Positions 34,201-46,269 of a stretch of 64,000 nt of DNA are shown here, one piece after another. Source of the DNA: Heterodera schachtii. Lineage: Eukaryota; Nematoda; Chromadorea; Rhabditida; Heteroderidae. How positions within the stretch are numbered: position 1 is the first letter of the stretch; each line of letters starts with the position of its first letter. The notes below the pieces were generated by a model. That model had not been told where the DNA came from and searched no databases. It worked only from the letters and a program-made list of their open reading frames with translations. The position numbers were made by a program, and so were the translations under genes. The DNA lies in the NCBI GenBank assembly GCA_023374025.1, contig SIJG01000043.1, positions 603,880 to 667,879 on the forward strand, read 5' to 3'.

Positions 34201-37200
34201 GCCGAAAACCAATGCTAATTATGTCACTAATTAGGTCCGTTACTGTCGAGCTGGATTCGAAGATGGCGCAGTTGCGAGTGCTGAAGCGAAGAAGCGGCGG
34301 CGTGCTTAGGATATTGGATTTTAAAGTCAGTGCAAGGCGCTTAAATGCTCCTAATTAAACATGTTTAACACCTTTTTATTTTTAATTGCATAATCAATTA
34401 AAAGCAGCGGACTAATTAAGGAAGTGCACGCCATTGGCGTCACAGTGACACGAAAGAGTGGACGCGCGCGGGCTCTGCACGCGGCCAGCATGAACTCACG
34501 CGGTCCGTTCATTTGCATCAAAACGCCAAAGCATTACGACGTCGTGCTGCGCTTACCATCTGAACAGCACTGGTGACAAACCGTTTAATGATGCTTAATT
34601 ATATTTAATTTAATAATTAATTGAATAATGACTTAGCTAAAAAAGCAAGAATTCCTTTGCTTATTAATATGTAAATATATTTTAAATGGTTAATTAAAAC
34701 TAATAATTTATTTGAGTTGAATAAAATACCTTTGAAAATATATTAAAAAAATTATATTATTCATAATACAAATTTGAATATTATTATTGGAAATTTAAAA
34801 AAAAAAACGAAATTTGAAAGGAGCCAGCCAAATCTTTGAAAATTAAACAAATATTATATATTTTATGATTATAATTTTTATTTCGGATTAAATAAAACCA
34901 AATATGCTTATGTTAATTGGGTTAGGGCCAAATTCCGCTTCGAATTGTCCGCGTGTTTGCGACGGCATGGCAAATCCATGGCGGAGGATGAAGCGGACAA
35001 CGACGTGCTGTTGGAAGCGGCTGAGACAAAGGACAAGCGGCACGCAAAGCTGGACCATTTCTTCCGCGAGGCGTACTCTCGGGTAAATTGAATAATTCCA
35101 TTAAAGGAACTTATGGCTCAAAAATTTTTTAAAATTTATTTTTGAATTGCATATCACCGGTATTATACCCAGTACGGCTTACAAACATTTGCGGACGGTA
35201 TAAATTTCGCAGAGCTGGCCTTAATTATCTGGCGGAACTCATTTAATTGCAAAAAATTACTTTTTTATTAGTCCCTTTCCGAAAACACCTCAATAAAATT
35301 CAAAAACAAATGTGTTTTAAATTATAATAAATTTAAGGATTGTTAAATGTGAAAATATTGTTTAAATTCATTTATTCATCTTTAAAAGCAGGGTTGATTT
35401 CATTTCATCCCCGTTCCCTTAATAAGTAGTGATTCTCGAGACAGAAAATTTCCCGAGACTCGAGACCGAGACCGACACTTGACCCCGAGACCGAGACTTG
35501 ACCCCGAGACCGAGACCTAAAACCCCGGGACCGAGACCAAAAAAACCCGAGAGTTTTCTCGAGTCGAGACTCGAGACCGAGACTCTCGAGCATCACTATT
35601 AATAAGCCTCTGCCTTTAATTTATATGAACTTACAAATCAAACCTAATTAACTCTAATGAGCGTCAAAATGCTTCCTCTTTATCAATGTTTTGTTAATTA
35701 AGTCTGAGATATGTTAAAATTAAACTTAAAATTTAATTTTTCATCACGGAAAATCACAAAATTTCTCATAAATCAACCATTCTTGGTATCATCCAATTGT
35801 TTCAGTTGTTCTCCTCTATTAGTCTGAAAAATTTTGACAAAAAAAATTCTAAAAAGTTACAAATTCAAAGGCATTTTTAAGGCTTTTAATATGCCGCAGT
35901 TGAGCGATCACACGACCGACTTCAACACTTACGCATCTGCACAGGTAAATTCTTTGGATTTTTGAGGATCCCGTCGTGTTTATAGCCTCGGGGTTAATCT
36001 TGGGAAATTTCACTGTTTTCTTGCCAAGGTGATGAACATGACGCTGACCAAGGCGGAGTTTGCGGAAGCGCTCGGCATGCGTGCCAACGACCTTTTCGTG
36101 CAGCGGATGTTCGCCTGCATGGCGCACGACGCACAAAACGACACGACAGTCACATTCCAAGAGTTTTTGGAGGTGCTGCGCAAGTTCACACAGGGTCAGT
36201 TTTGGCACAACAAATGCCAAGAATGGCACCGCGATTTTATTGACTGAGAGAATCTCTTTGTATTTGCATTTTCACGACAATTAAAACTGAGAATTGATAG
36301 GAAATTTTAAATTATTCAAAAAATCGAATTCTTCCCTTAATTTTGTAGCTTGTTACCCCATTAGAGAATGAAAAATTTCATTATTTTATTTAACTATTAT
36401 TTATGGGAGTATAATCAATAGGGAGTAGAATTATATGAAAATCCATATTTTTTTCCTGGATTGTGGGAGGCCTGAAACGCACTAAAAACATGTTTTTAGC
36501 ATGGTTTGAAGTAGAGTGAAAGCGGGACCGGGAATTTTGGGAAAACCGGGACCGGGACCTAATCGGGTTGAAAAATCGGGAATTTTTGGCTGGGATAACC
36601 GGGAAAAACCGGGAATTTCCCGGTCCCGGTCAAAATTTGTCAAAACCGGGACTCGGTACTCAGTTGTCCGTGTTTTGGTCCCGGTCCCGCTTCACTCTAG
36701 TTTGAAGCTTCTAGGATGGATTTCTAGATCCATTTTTTCCATATTTCGCGATTTATGTCCATATTTGTCCATGTTTTATGGCCTCATTTTTTGATTTTGT
36801 AACCATATAATTTAACACCCTAATAATTAAACTTTTTATAGAAAGTAATTTTTTTTTAAATTAATGATTAAATTTGATAAATAATCTTAATTTAAAATGA
36901 ATAAAATTAATCATTTGTCAGGATCACTGAGGGAGAAGCTGCAGTTGGTGTTCGACATGTGCGACAGAAATCGGGAAGGTCGTGTTCAGAGGCAGGAATT
37001 TTGCGAGTTTGTCAAGTCGTTGAACATGGCAGCGGGTGTCAAAATTGGCCAAGAAGTAATTGGCCATTCCACATTTTTTTTTATTTGCTTACTGCTATTA
37101 CTTAAAAATATTTTCAATGCCACCACTAAAGAACAGTCAAAAAAAAATTAATTATTATTAGGAAGTCAGTTTTTCTTATACATTCGAAATTTCGAAGGCG

Positions 37201-40200
37201 TTTCATGAGTTGTTAGGTTTTTAAAAACCCAAAAAATCAAAATCGCTTACATAAAATTGAAAAATATGGACATAAATTTTCCGAATTGAAGGGTAATTTA
37301 CCAAAATTTCTTCAAATTCGTTAAATTAAAGTAAAACGTTCAAAAAATGGCTAAATATGGTATTAAAAATCATTTTAGAATAAAAAATCACGAAAATAAA
37401 ATTTACTAATTTTAGCGAAAAACCAACCCTAAAAACGAAATTTTCGTTTTTTGCTTATTTTAGACATAAATTTATCAATTTTTAAGAAAATTGAAATTTA
37501 GGTATTCAATATTCTCGTGAAAATTTTGCTAAAAATGATTTTTTTTTTTTTTTTGGAAAATAATTACTTTATTAAAAATGAATTAATAAATGTTTAATTT
37601 TAATGGCTCCCAATTTGAAGGTCCAAGACCACGTCGTGGAGTCGGTGCTGCACCGTGCTGGCGTTGATCCGGACCAGGAATATCTCACCTATCGCGATTT
37701 TGAAGCAATTTTCAGCCAAATGGACGACATCCGGCGCCCCGTGGGCGTTCACTTGCGCGGCGTCAATTTACGCGTCAATTTGGAGGAGTCCGTTTCAAAA
37801 TTAATAATTAATATTCATCATAGCATTGTTAACTTAATTAGGGATAATATATTTTGGGTTTATCCTCTTTTATAGGTTTCCAATGCAATTGGATTTTGTA
37901 TGCTTAATTTCTGCTTTTTTATGGATTTATGCTTTTGGTGTTTCATTGGCTCCAAATAATGGCCAAAATAAATTTACTTGTGTCTCGGGCAATTTTTTTT
38001 CCCGAGTCAACTTTCATCTCAAATTTGAAGAAATTTTTAGCAAAAAAAAAAAAAATTATTATTATTATTATTTCTTCTAAATTAATCCCTGTCAAAAACA
38101 ATCGGCACTGATCTGTTCACAAATCACGCAACAATTTATTTTTGTTAATAGTTTCATAAATTCGCTCATTTCCACCCTTGGCCAATCATTTTTCCATTTT
38201 TAAGTATTTTAATTTTATTGTCTGTCTGACATTTCAAATTAATTAACTGATTTATCAAAAATACAAAATTTAAAAACATTTTGAATTTTATGTATGTTCA
38301 TTCCATTCTTTTCAGGACACAAAGTCTGAACAGTTTTGCGGTCACTGCTGACACGGAGGACGCGTTCAAGAAGAATTCCATGTCCCTTCTGTTGTCCTAT
38401 TTGGAGAGTTATCGCCAACACATTGTCGTGCTGTTTCTGTTCTTCGCCGGCAACGCGCTGGTGTTTTTGGAACGCTTTTGGTGTTCGTTTTAATGAGTCA
38501 ATTAAGAAAATAATAATAATAATGATAAAAGGAATATGAAAAGCGGATCCAAAAAGCGAGATGAATGACAGACGCGTAAAATATTCACAAAAAGGCCAAA
38601 ATATGACAAAAGTTTAAAAAGTGCAATAATGAATGATCAGTAGGGCATCTTTTTGGGAGCAGCTCCTTCCCCCCCCCCCCCCCCGCATCGTCCCGCGCCG
38701 AGAAATTAAAAAAAAATTTACTAACAGAATTTTCCAAGAAAAAATTTTTCGAAACTTTTTATGGTGAATTACTAAGATTTTCAAGAATTTTTCCAAAAAA
38801 TCGCTGAAAATTTCTCAAAAATTTTTTTCCTTAGAATTTCTTTTAAAAACTCTTTCTAAGATTTTTTCTTGAAAATATTAAGTTAGTAAAAATTTTTAAA
38901 ATTTTCTCGGGGGGAAACGGGCAAACGGCGGGGGGGGGGGGACGTAGTACACCCTTCTTTTTTAGGCACAAAAATCCCCGAATCGGCACTAATATAGGCA
39001 AAAAAAATTTTTATTAACGCTTTTCAGGCGGAAAAACACATAAAAACTTAATCAAAATACTTAATTTTGGTTATATTTCAGTTCTAAATGAAATTAATTA
39101 AATATTTTAAAGTTGTTTTCGAAAAAGGACAATTCTTAAACTAAAAATTTTTATTCAGAAAAATAATTATTTTTTAGGGAATCAATTTTTGGGAAAATTT
39201 TCAATTCTTACATAAGTGTCTGAAAAATTTTTGATATTTTTAGCTTATCGTATTCATGGTATTTGAACCCCCCCCCCCTGAATTAGAACCTTTTTCGAAG
39301 GTCGTTCAAAAATAGAACCCCCGCCGGGGTGGTTCAAATACCTTAAATACGGTAATTTGATGCCTTTCGTGTCTATTGATGTATTTTTATTTCGATATTT
39401 TTCCATTTCACATTTTTGTCCATATTTCCATGCTTTGAGACTTAAAGACTTAAACATAAAACTGATTAATGCTTTTTGCAGATTATCGCTACGAAAATGA
39501 GCACCGCGACTTGCGCCGCGTGATGGGCGTTGGCATTGCGATCACTCGAGGCGCGGCTGCGGCACTGTCTGTTGATCTGGCATTAATTTTGTTGACCGTG
39601 TGCCGAAATCTGCTGACAATGCTTCGCGAGACATTCGTTGGCGAAGTGAAAATTCGGGAAATTTAAATTATTTTGGTTTTCCTTTAATTTATACAGTATT
39701 TACCGCTCGACTCGGCAATTACTTTCCACAAAATTGTGGCCATCACTGCCGGCACTTTCGCTGCCATTCACACAATTGGACATTGCGTCAACTTTTACCA
39801 TGTGGCCACCCAAAGTCAGGAGGGCATCGCGTGCCTCTTTCAGGAAGTACACAAATTAATTAATTAAGATTAAAAACTTTGAAACCATAAATGTCCAAAA
39901 TTTTGGGATGGGGAGGGCGAAAGTCATGTCCGGCGGTGCCGTGAAATTTATTCAAAGAGTTGTCCAAAAATGACCACTTTTTTTGCGGCATTGAGCTGTA
40001 TTTTTCGGGGTCAGGGATATCGACATCAGAAAGATTTGCCTACTTTAAAAAAAGTTTTAACGGAAAATATGCGAATGATTTTTTGCGATTTTCATGTTTC
40101 ACTTCGGGGGGGGGGGGGCGGCTGAAGTCAATTTTTTCATTTGAGGGTGTATTTTTTGAAATCCCGAATTAGGGGGGTGTATTTTACAAAATTTTTAGCC

Positions 40201-43200
40201 TATTTTCGCCAAAAAATTATTATTTTGCAATTTTGGTCTCTATTTTGCTGAAAATTTTTACTTTTTTTGGGTTCCGGGAGGGGGGGGGGGGGCTTTATCC
40301 CCATCAGCTTTGAATTTACGTAGTCAATTAGAGTTCAACTAAGAAAATTTATGGCCCTAAATTTTGCGGGCGGGACGGTGTTGCAGAAATCTCTACCCAT
40401 CCCCCCCCCCCAGGCGGTGTTCGGCTCCAACTTTTTGCCATCCATCTCCTATTGGTTCTTCGGCACATTGACCGGAATCACCGGCATTTTGCTTGTCGCT
40501 GTCATGTCCATGTATGTGATCACTTTATTGAAATAGTTTTTATTTTTATTATTTAAATTAAATTTTTAGAATTTACGTTTTCTCTGCGCCTGCTGTGATG
40601 AAGCGGGCCTATCACGCGTTTCGCATAACGCATCTGCTCAATGTGTTACTGTATGCTCTTACCATACTCCACGGGCTTCCCAAACTGTTGGACGTGAGTT
40701 GACAGAGTCAAATACCGTATTTACTGAATTTGAGCTCCCCCCCCCCCCTGAATTAGAGCCTCCCTCTGAAATAAAGCCCCCCCCCCCCTTAATTAGAGCT
40801 TTCTTCTGAAATAAAGCCCCCCTCCTGAATTAGAGCCCTCCTCTGAAATAAAGCCCCCTCCCCTTTGAGTGGGGTTGAAAAATAGAGCCCCCGAGGGCTC
40901 TATTACAATAAATACGGTAATGAATAATTTAAAAAAAAAATTAAAATTCTGATTTTCAGTCACCCAAATTTTGGTACATTGTGCTTGGCCCGGTGATCAT
41001 TTTTATCATTGATCGTATTATTGGCATGCGCAAACACTACAAACAGTTGCGAATTGTTGATGCCGCCATTTTACCATCAGGTCGAATTTTCTACATCAAA
41101 TTTAATTTTTAATTTAAATTATAAATTTAAGTTTTCTTACCAAAATTTGTGTAATTAAAATTTTTTAAATTTATTTTCCAATTTCTTTTTGTTATGTGCC
41201 CCCGTTCAGATATCATCTACATCCAATTCAAACGTCCTCATTCGTTCAAATTCCGTTCTGGCCAATGGGTGCGCATCTCGTGCCCCGCCTTCTCCTGCAC
41301 TTTCAACGAGTCCCATGCTTTTTCATTGGCATCCGCGCCACAATCGCCAACTCTTGAGTTATTCATTAAGGTGAAAAAGAAATGTTAAAATTAAAATTGA
41401 AAAAATAAAAGTTCCATTTTTTGAATTTATTTAATTTTTTGCGAGAGAATAAAATTTATTTAAAAAATGAAAACATTCAGAAAAGTGTTTTTCAAATTTT
41501 AAAAATTGTGCAAAATTTCGAACTATGCAAATTTAAAATAGGGCAGAGGTAAATGACGAGAAAAATGCAAAACATTCGCCAATTTTTTCAAGGATAAGGG
41601 AATGAAAAATGCGAAAAAGTTGGACCCAATTTTCCAAATTTAAATCTTTCTCAAAAACTTAAATTTTTCACATTGTCAAGGCGGTCGGCCCATGGACATG
41701 GAATTTGCGCAACGAACTCAGCGAGGCCAAGGACAACGCATTGCCTTACCCGGTGGTCAACCTTAGCGGGCCGTTCGGGGACGGCAACCAAGAATGGCAC
41801 AACCAGGAAGTGATAATGAATAGATGGCGTTCCAAGCTAATAATTTGAAATTCTTCAATTGCAGGTCGTTGTGTTTGTTGGCGGTGGCATTGGCATAACG
41901 CCGTACGCCTCCACGCTGATGGATTTGGTGTTGGAGAGGGCGTCGGGCAACCACAGCGGCATAAAGTGCCGAAAAGTGAGTCTGATCATTTTATTTTTAT
42001 TCAAAATCTTTTAAATTTTTCACGTAATCATCCACTTTTAAATCATTATTTTTAAATTAATTTCTATTTTAGGCATTTTTAAATAATACTTAATTTAAAT
42101 TAATTAATGTTTTGGTTTTTCAAGGTTTATTTCCTGTGGATTTGCCCGACGCATAAGAATTTTGAATGGTTTGTCGACGTGCTGAAGCAAGTGGAACGGC
42201 ATGACCAGGACGGCATTCTTGAGATACACATTTTTGTCACACAATTCTTCCACAAATTTGATCTTCGAACAACTGTATTGGTAAGCAAATGGTGCTTGTC
42301 TTGACTGATTTGATTAATTGAATCGGCTTAATACCAGTGATGCCGCGGGTTGAGAAAAATTTCGGGTTCGGGTTTCGGGTCGGGCACTCGAAAAATTTCG
42401 AGTTCGGGTTTCGGGTTTCGGGTTGAGAAAAACTTCGGGTTTCGGGTATCGGGTTTCGGGTCGAGAAAAATGTCGGGTTTTGGGTCAATTGAAAAAATTT
42501 TTATAATATGTTCAAAATCGATAAGAATTTTTTATCGAATGAAAAATCATTAAAAATTTTCTGCGTCACGCTTTTTCAATGTAAATTTCTCGAACAAGAA
42601 GACTGGCGGTGCCGATAGGCGCCGCCAGGAAAAAATTTGAAAATTTCAATTAAATTTGGTAACAGATTTTTACCAAAAAATTGCCAAATTTTTGCGCTTT
42701 AAGTTGACAAATTTTTACCTTTAAAAACGTTTTTACGGCGTTTTTCCAAAAAACTTTTGGGGAACCGGGGGGCCGGTGGTGCCGATAGGCGCCGCCGAGA
42801 AAAATTTTGTAGTTTATAATACGCTTTGTTTACAGAATATGTCAAAAAAAGATCAAAGTTTTGGTTAAATTTGCGGTTTTAGGCTGTTTAAAAAAATATA
42901 AAATAATAATTTTTAAGTTTAAATATTTTTTATTAATTTAATTTCAATTGAAATAATGTAAATAAAATGTAAAAAATATTCTATACCAGTGGGGAATTGA
43001 ACCCGAGCGAAAAATAAAGAAAGGGAAAAGGTATAGCCATTACACAACATTTTCATTTGAATTCATGCTGTAAATGAAATAAATGAATTATTTTTTCTCA
43101 AAAATCTCCTTCTCCAACAATTTCCTTCTTTTTTCTCACCCAGATCCCCATTCTTACCGGTGCATATTTTTTTGCCTATGCCGCGGGTTGAGAAAAATTT

Positions 43201-43925
43201 CGGGTTTCGGGTCGGGCACTCGAAAAATTTCGGGTTCGGGTTTCGGGTTTCGGGTCGAGAAAAACCTCGGGTTTCGGGTTTCGGGTTCGGGTTGGCATCA
43301 CTGCTTAATACCGATTTTGAACTTCATTATCAACACCCGAAATAATGACTGGATAATTCGTCGGTGAATATATATGTATTTAAAAAAAATTACATGATAA
43401 TCTGCACTTTTACCTGAATTATTGGGACAAAACCTGATTTCATCAGTTTTCAAATTTCAAAATTTTACCAAGGCTAATAATATATTTTCCGAAATCTGAA
43501 TTCATTAGCCACTTCAGTGCCAATTTACTAATCAAATTCACTTTTTATAATACAATAAACCACTGATAAACAAAGAATATTCTTTCGAAATAATATATCA
43601 CTGATGTAATTATGCTCATTAGTCTCTAATTTGTTGAACGTATATATTTATCACATTTTTACAGTATATTTGCGAAAAGCATTTCCGCGGTGACAACAGC
43701 GGCATCAGCATGTTCACCGGTCTGCGTGCCACCAACCATTTCGGGCGGCCCAACTTCGACTCGTTCTTCAAATTTTTGCAGCAAAGTCGGCACCCGGAAG
43801 TTGCCGAGATCGGCGTGTTCAGCTGCGGGCCGGCCCAGGTCAACAAACAAATTCGACGCGCGTGCACTGAGGCAAATCGGTTCCGGAACGCGCCGTCATT
43901 TGTGCACCGATTCGAAACATTTTGA
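28207..43925 (+). CDS. duox: Dual oxidase (peroxidase, EF-hand, NADPH oxidase), 5' exon missing
   Basis: Ortholog of nematode BLI-3/DUOX, which makes hydrogen peroxide outside the cell for dityrosine crosslinking of cuticle. Exons: 28207-28253, 28326-28446, 28497-28565, 29094-29281, 29886-29929, 30017-30177, 30729-30895, 31455-31659, 31797-31880, 31964-32026, 32238-32407, 32870-33048, 33104-33203, 33282-33349, 33718-33806, 33872-34024, 34074-34104, 34235-34325, 34421-34572, 34926-35082, 35882-35944, 36029-36194, 36922-37055, 37621-37787, 38316-38482, 39482-39645, 39697-39846, 40414-40511, 40570-40693, 40960-41080, 41210-41370, 41681-41809, 41865-41975, 42125-42280, 43665-43925. Phases match throughout, giving about 1,500 residues. 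Order: peroxidase-like domain (to ~555), first membrane helix, EF-hands (~800-955; the second loop DRNREGRVQRQE is good, the first and third degenerate), ferric reductase helices with paired haem histidines (FHKI/IHTIG and THLLN/LHGLP), FAD motif HAFSLASAP, NADPH motif GGGIGITPY, C-terminus HRFETF. Two single-base frame breaks lie in exons 8 and 9. Confidence 0.93.
30283..30580. repeat. Decayed GGGACC/GGTCTC-array element in a dual oxidase intron
   Basis: TAGAGTTGAGCCGGATCGAG at the left resembles the 15.1-kb element start. The right part has gtcccggttggtcctggtct and ggtctcgg words. Confidence 0.5.
31455..31880 (+). other. Two frame-breaking single-base changes in the dual oxidase peroxidase region
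   Basis: In exon 8 one extra base near 31640-31643 is needed to explain the break between LLLRKTHCGP and CEFRRE; read as given, a TGA stop follows. In exon 9 one base is missing from caaatt near 31826-31832, between GFPALRLCQ and WWNAQDIV. The two changes are of opposite sign. All other exons are intact, so sequencing error or a recent allele-specific lesion are both possible. Confidence 0.75.
31660..31963 (+). other. Two GC-AG introns in dual oxidase
   Basis: The introns after 31659 and 31880 have donors GCAATT and GCAAGA. No GT donor gives the conserved protein sequence in frame, whereas these GC donors join E to VGGFPALRL and DEI to VLGMASQIA exactly. The first depends on the frameshift reading of exon 8; the second is independent of it. 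Confidence 0.7.
32586..32830. mobile_element. hAT-like inverted-repeat element in a dual oxidase intron
   Basis: TAGGGTCTGGATTTCTAGG at the left and its reverse-complement relative (AAAATCCGGGCCCTA) at the right. The flanks CTAATCAT and CTAATTAT match at 7 of 8 positions. 245 bp, no coding capacity. Confidence 0.6.
35427..35598. mobile_element. CGAGAC-array hAT-like element with exact 8-bp target duplication
   Basis: TAGTGATTCTCGAGA and, at the right, TCTCGAGCATCACTA form the termini. TTAATAAG flanks both sides exactly (35419-35426 and 35599-35606). The interior is made of ccgagaccgagac words. It lies in the dual oxidase intron before exon 21. Confidence 0.85.
36512..36699. mobile_element. 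GGGACC-array hAT-like element with exact 8-bp target duplication
   Basis: TAGAGTGAAAGCGGGACCGG at the left and GGTCCCGCTTCACTCTA at the right are inverted repeats. GTTTGAAG flanks both sides (36504-36511, 36700-36707). 188 bp, in the dual oxidase intron after the first EF-hand exon. It ties the GGGACC family at 14.1, 15.1 and 30.3 kb to this element type. Confidence 0.85.
39240..39360. repeat. Short element with TACCGTATTTA-like ends
   Basis: Gaacccccccccctgaatta and related words lie between tcgtatt and aaatacggtaat, matching the element at 40712-40922. Dual oxidase intron. Confidence 0.5.
40712..40922. repeat. Inverted-repeat element with tandem ~33-bp units in a dual oxidase intron
   Basis: ATACCGTATTTA at the left and TAAATACGGTAAT at the right enclose about four units of ctgaattagagcc/ctctgaaataaagcccc with variable C-runs. 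The last part is inverted (ggctctatta). Confidence 0.65.
42335..43303. mobile_element. 969-bp hAT-like composite element in the last dual oxidase intron
   Basis: CAGTGATGCC at the left and GGCATCACTG at the right, with CTTAATAC flanking both (42327-42334 and 43304-43311). Arrays of tttcggg words lie at both ends in the same orientation. The middle holds two 26-bp near-palindromes (42604, 42773) and a minus-strand tRNA-like head (42985-43050), so younger elements have nested inside. Confidence 0.8.
42985..43050 (-). repeat. tRNA-like SINE head
   Basis: On the minus strand, box A-like TGTGTAATGGCTATACC and box B-like GGGTTCAATTCCCC with tRNA spacing. Confidence 0.45.
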
Positions 43926-44811
43926 TCAAAATGATTGATTGATCGGGAGTTATTGCTGATCAATCAAATTGCTTATGATTCATCAAATTGTAGATTTATT
44001 TGATTCAGAAAAAAATTGGAACGAAATGAGTGCAAATAATCGAATTCATGGTCACGGAAAATGATCATTTTTGTAGGTGCTGGGACTTTTCTTCAAATCC
44101 GTCACCATTTTCTACCATTGGAGTTTTCTTAAAATGCGCCATGGGCAAAAAATGCAAAATAAACTTGAGTTATCACTAGGGCACAAAAAATTATTGTTGA
44201 ATATACGCGAAAAATGATAAATTTCTGGTTTTCTCAATGCAATTTTTTTTTTATTAATGTTGTATTGCTTTTTTTTTTGGTAATATTGGAAAATCTGGGC
44301 TCCACACAAATTTTTTGTTTTTGTTTTGGAAAGACCAACCCGGGTGTTTTCGGGGCTTCTGATCACAAATACCATATCCGATTTGCAAACACGAATTCGA
44401 CGTCCATTTCTCCCTATTTCGAACCCCGAACTAATTTTTGGTCCCAAGTTACCGAAATATAGAAATGGACGTCGGATTCGTGTTCAGCAATCATCAAAAC
44501 CCCTGAAAGATTTTTTAAGACTTAAACAAAAAAAAGCGCCACAAAAAGACGGTGCTAAAGCCAAAATGCATCTTTAAATGTGTGGGTTTCTTCGAAAATA
44601 GAATCCGACTTTGGTAGACCATAAATAGGGAATTGGTAAATTTTGCTATTACGACTCCCCCCCCCCCCCGTCTTTGGACTTCGTGGTGCTGTTTGTTGGT
44701 TGTCTTTCTGGATAAATTGCTTTTATCGAAAAAGCAATTTAAAAAATTGTTCTTGACGAATTTAATTTTTCTATTTTTACTTTTGTAAAACTTTCACTTT
44801 TAAAATTTAGT
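43926..44811. other. Spacer after dual oxidase
   Basis: The 3' end of dual oxidase, then a short fold-back at 44330-44490 (ggacgtccatttc-type phrase facing gaaatggacgtcgg). From about 44540 the sequence is duplicated upstream of the FLYWCH copy at 56.2-56.46 kb. Confidence 0.5.
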
Positions 44812-45007
44812 ATGCTCAATTCAACGCCAAATACAATTGCCAAATTTTTCATGGACAACAACCATTTGCACCCGGACTACTATCATCGCAAAAAACAGAC
44901 GGTGTACCATCGCTGCATTTTCGAAGGATGTCCTGCAAAGATGTGAGTTGTTTTTGCTCAATTGATAAAATTGTTTGTCAACAAATGGGTTTAGTAAAAT
45001 CGCTCGC
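44812..45007 (+). pseudogene. FLYWCH-like mini-gene, copy 1, truncated
   Basis: Exon 1 (44812-44942) reads MLNSTPNTIAKFF and later YYHRKKQTVYHRCIFEGCPA and is intact, with both zinc cysteines. Exon 2 begins at 44995 (KIARSG) but is replaced after six codons by an unrelated GC-rich repeat, losing the histidines. Its N-terminus differs from the other copies. Confidence 0.6.
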
Positions 45008-45059
45008 TCGGGCGCAAAATTCCCCCCCCCCCCCCGCAAAAAAAGGTTTTATACGGCTA

Positions 45060-45325
45060 GACTCTTCGAAAATTAGAATCTGACTTTGATTTCGGGGGGC
45101 GGGGTAGGAAATGAAATGACCCGGTAAAATTGGCAATTCCCTTTGAGAGATTGGCAAAAATGGGGGGGGGGGGAGGGAGCATACGTGAACAAGGGGTGTA
45201 CCAGGGCGAGGCCCATACGACGGACGATTGGCGCAGGGGGGGTGCGCCAGGACAGATTTTTATACAAAGGCCCCCAACCCCCCCTCCCCCCCTGGGCTTC
45301 ATTGCGAATGGTTAAAATAATGGGT
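45060..45325. repeat. GC-rich duplicated segment between FLYWCH copies
   Basis: The segment with ggtgtaccagggcgaggccc and ggtgcgccaggacagatttt recurs at 49780-50015 and in part at 49355-49500 and 53880-54110. Open frames on both strands are by-products. Confidence 0.7.
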
Positions 45326-45399
45326 TTTTAGTAAGCATGCTTTAGAAATTAAATTTTCTAATTTTCCTATGTAAACACTCCATTTAAAATTTTAGCATA

Positions 45400-45672
45400 A
45401 TGTGGCACTTTACCCGTAGAATAGAGGTGCACGAGATGCCTGATTTCTTCATGGAAAGTTTTATGAATCCCGACTACTACCTCCGCAAGAAGCAGACATG
45501 GTTCTATCGTTGTATTTTCGTTGGATGCCCGGCCAAATTGTGAGTTGTTTTTTGCCCAAATGATAAAATTGTTATTTCAACAAATGGGTTTAGCAAAATT
45601 ACTCAATCCGGCGGTGTTCACCGCGTGTATTTTAACGTCCCGCATATGCACCAAGGCCAGATTCACCATTAG
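45400..45672 (+). CDS. FLYWCH-like zinc-finger mini-protein, copy 2 (intact)
   Basis: Exons 45400-45539 and 45594-45672 join in phase to a 72-residue protein starting MWHFTRRIEVHEMPDFFME. The core is RKKQTWFYRCIFVGCPAK, then VYFNVPHMHQGQIHH and a stop. The C-x4-C and H-x-H spacing and the GCPA motif fit a FLYWCH-type zinc finger (found in DNA-binding and transposase-derived proteins), although the protein is far shorter than usual. TTTTAG lies four bases before the ATG, which suggests a trans-splice acceptor and a complete gene. No signal peptide. DNA or protein binding is inferred from the fold only. Confidence 0.65.
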
Positions 45673-46269
45673 AAGTGCCAACAGGGGAAACGAGAAGGGA
45701 AAGATTTTTAGGGCAAGGAATGCCATTCATTTTTGATATTTTACATATGTCATTCATTTTAATGTATTTACTTTGTCAATAAATTTTGATTGAAATGCCC
45801 CTTTTTGTTGTTAAATGCTCTCAATGAGTACCATTGCAGATGTGCTCCATTTTTTCTGCTTATTTTTCTTTGATATACTGTTTTTTATTGCTTTTAGAAA
45901 ATTGCATTACTTTTGGCCCCTCATTTGCCCCACCCCCCCCCCCCCCTCCCTCCTCCCCTCACAAATCGCATTTATTGCCTTTTCCTTTCTCTTTGGCCCC
46001 ATTTTCAATCATCCCTCTCAAGACATCCTTTCATTTTCGACCTTTTCCCCGGTCTCATAAAATCCGCTTCGCTCTGTTAGTCCAATTCCTTGAATAACTG
46101 TTGCTAAATTTCGGTGTAGAGCCATCGCTTTTCTATTGCAGAGTTTCGATTTGTTCTTGTTTCTAAGAAATATTCTGATTTTGGGGTGGCGATCAAAAGT
46201 TGTTATGATTCCTTAAACATATTCATAATTTAATTTTATGGCATATTTTCTCTATTTATCCAGAAAATA

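Noticed and set aside
45057..45331. Overlapping open frames on both strands between FLYWCH copies
   Set aside because: Low-complexity Gly/Pro frames from a duplicated GC-rich segment with homopolymer runs; no splice logic or conserved motif.
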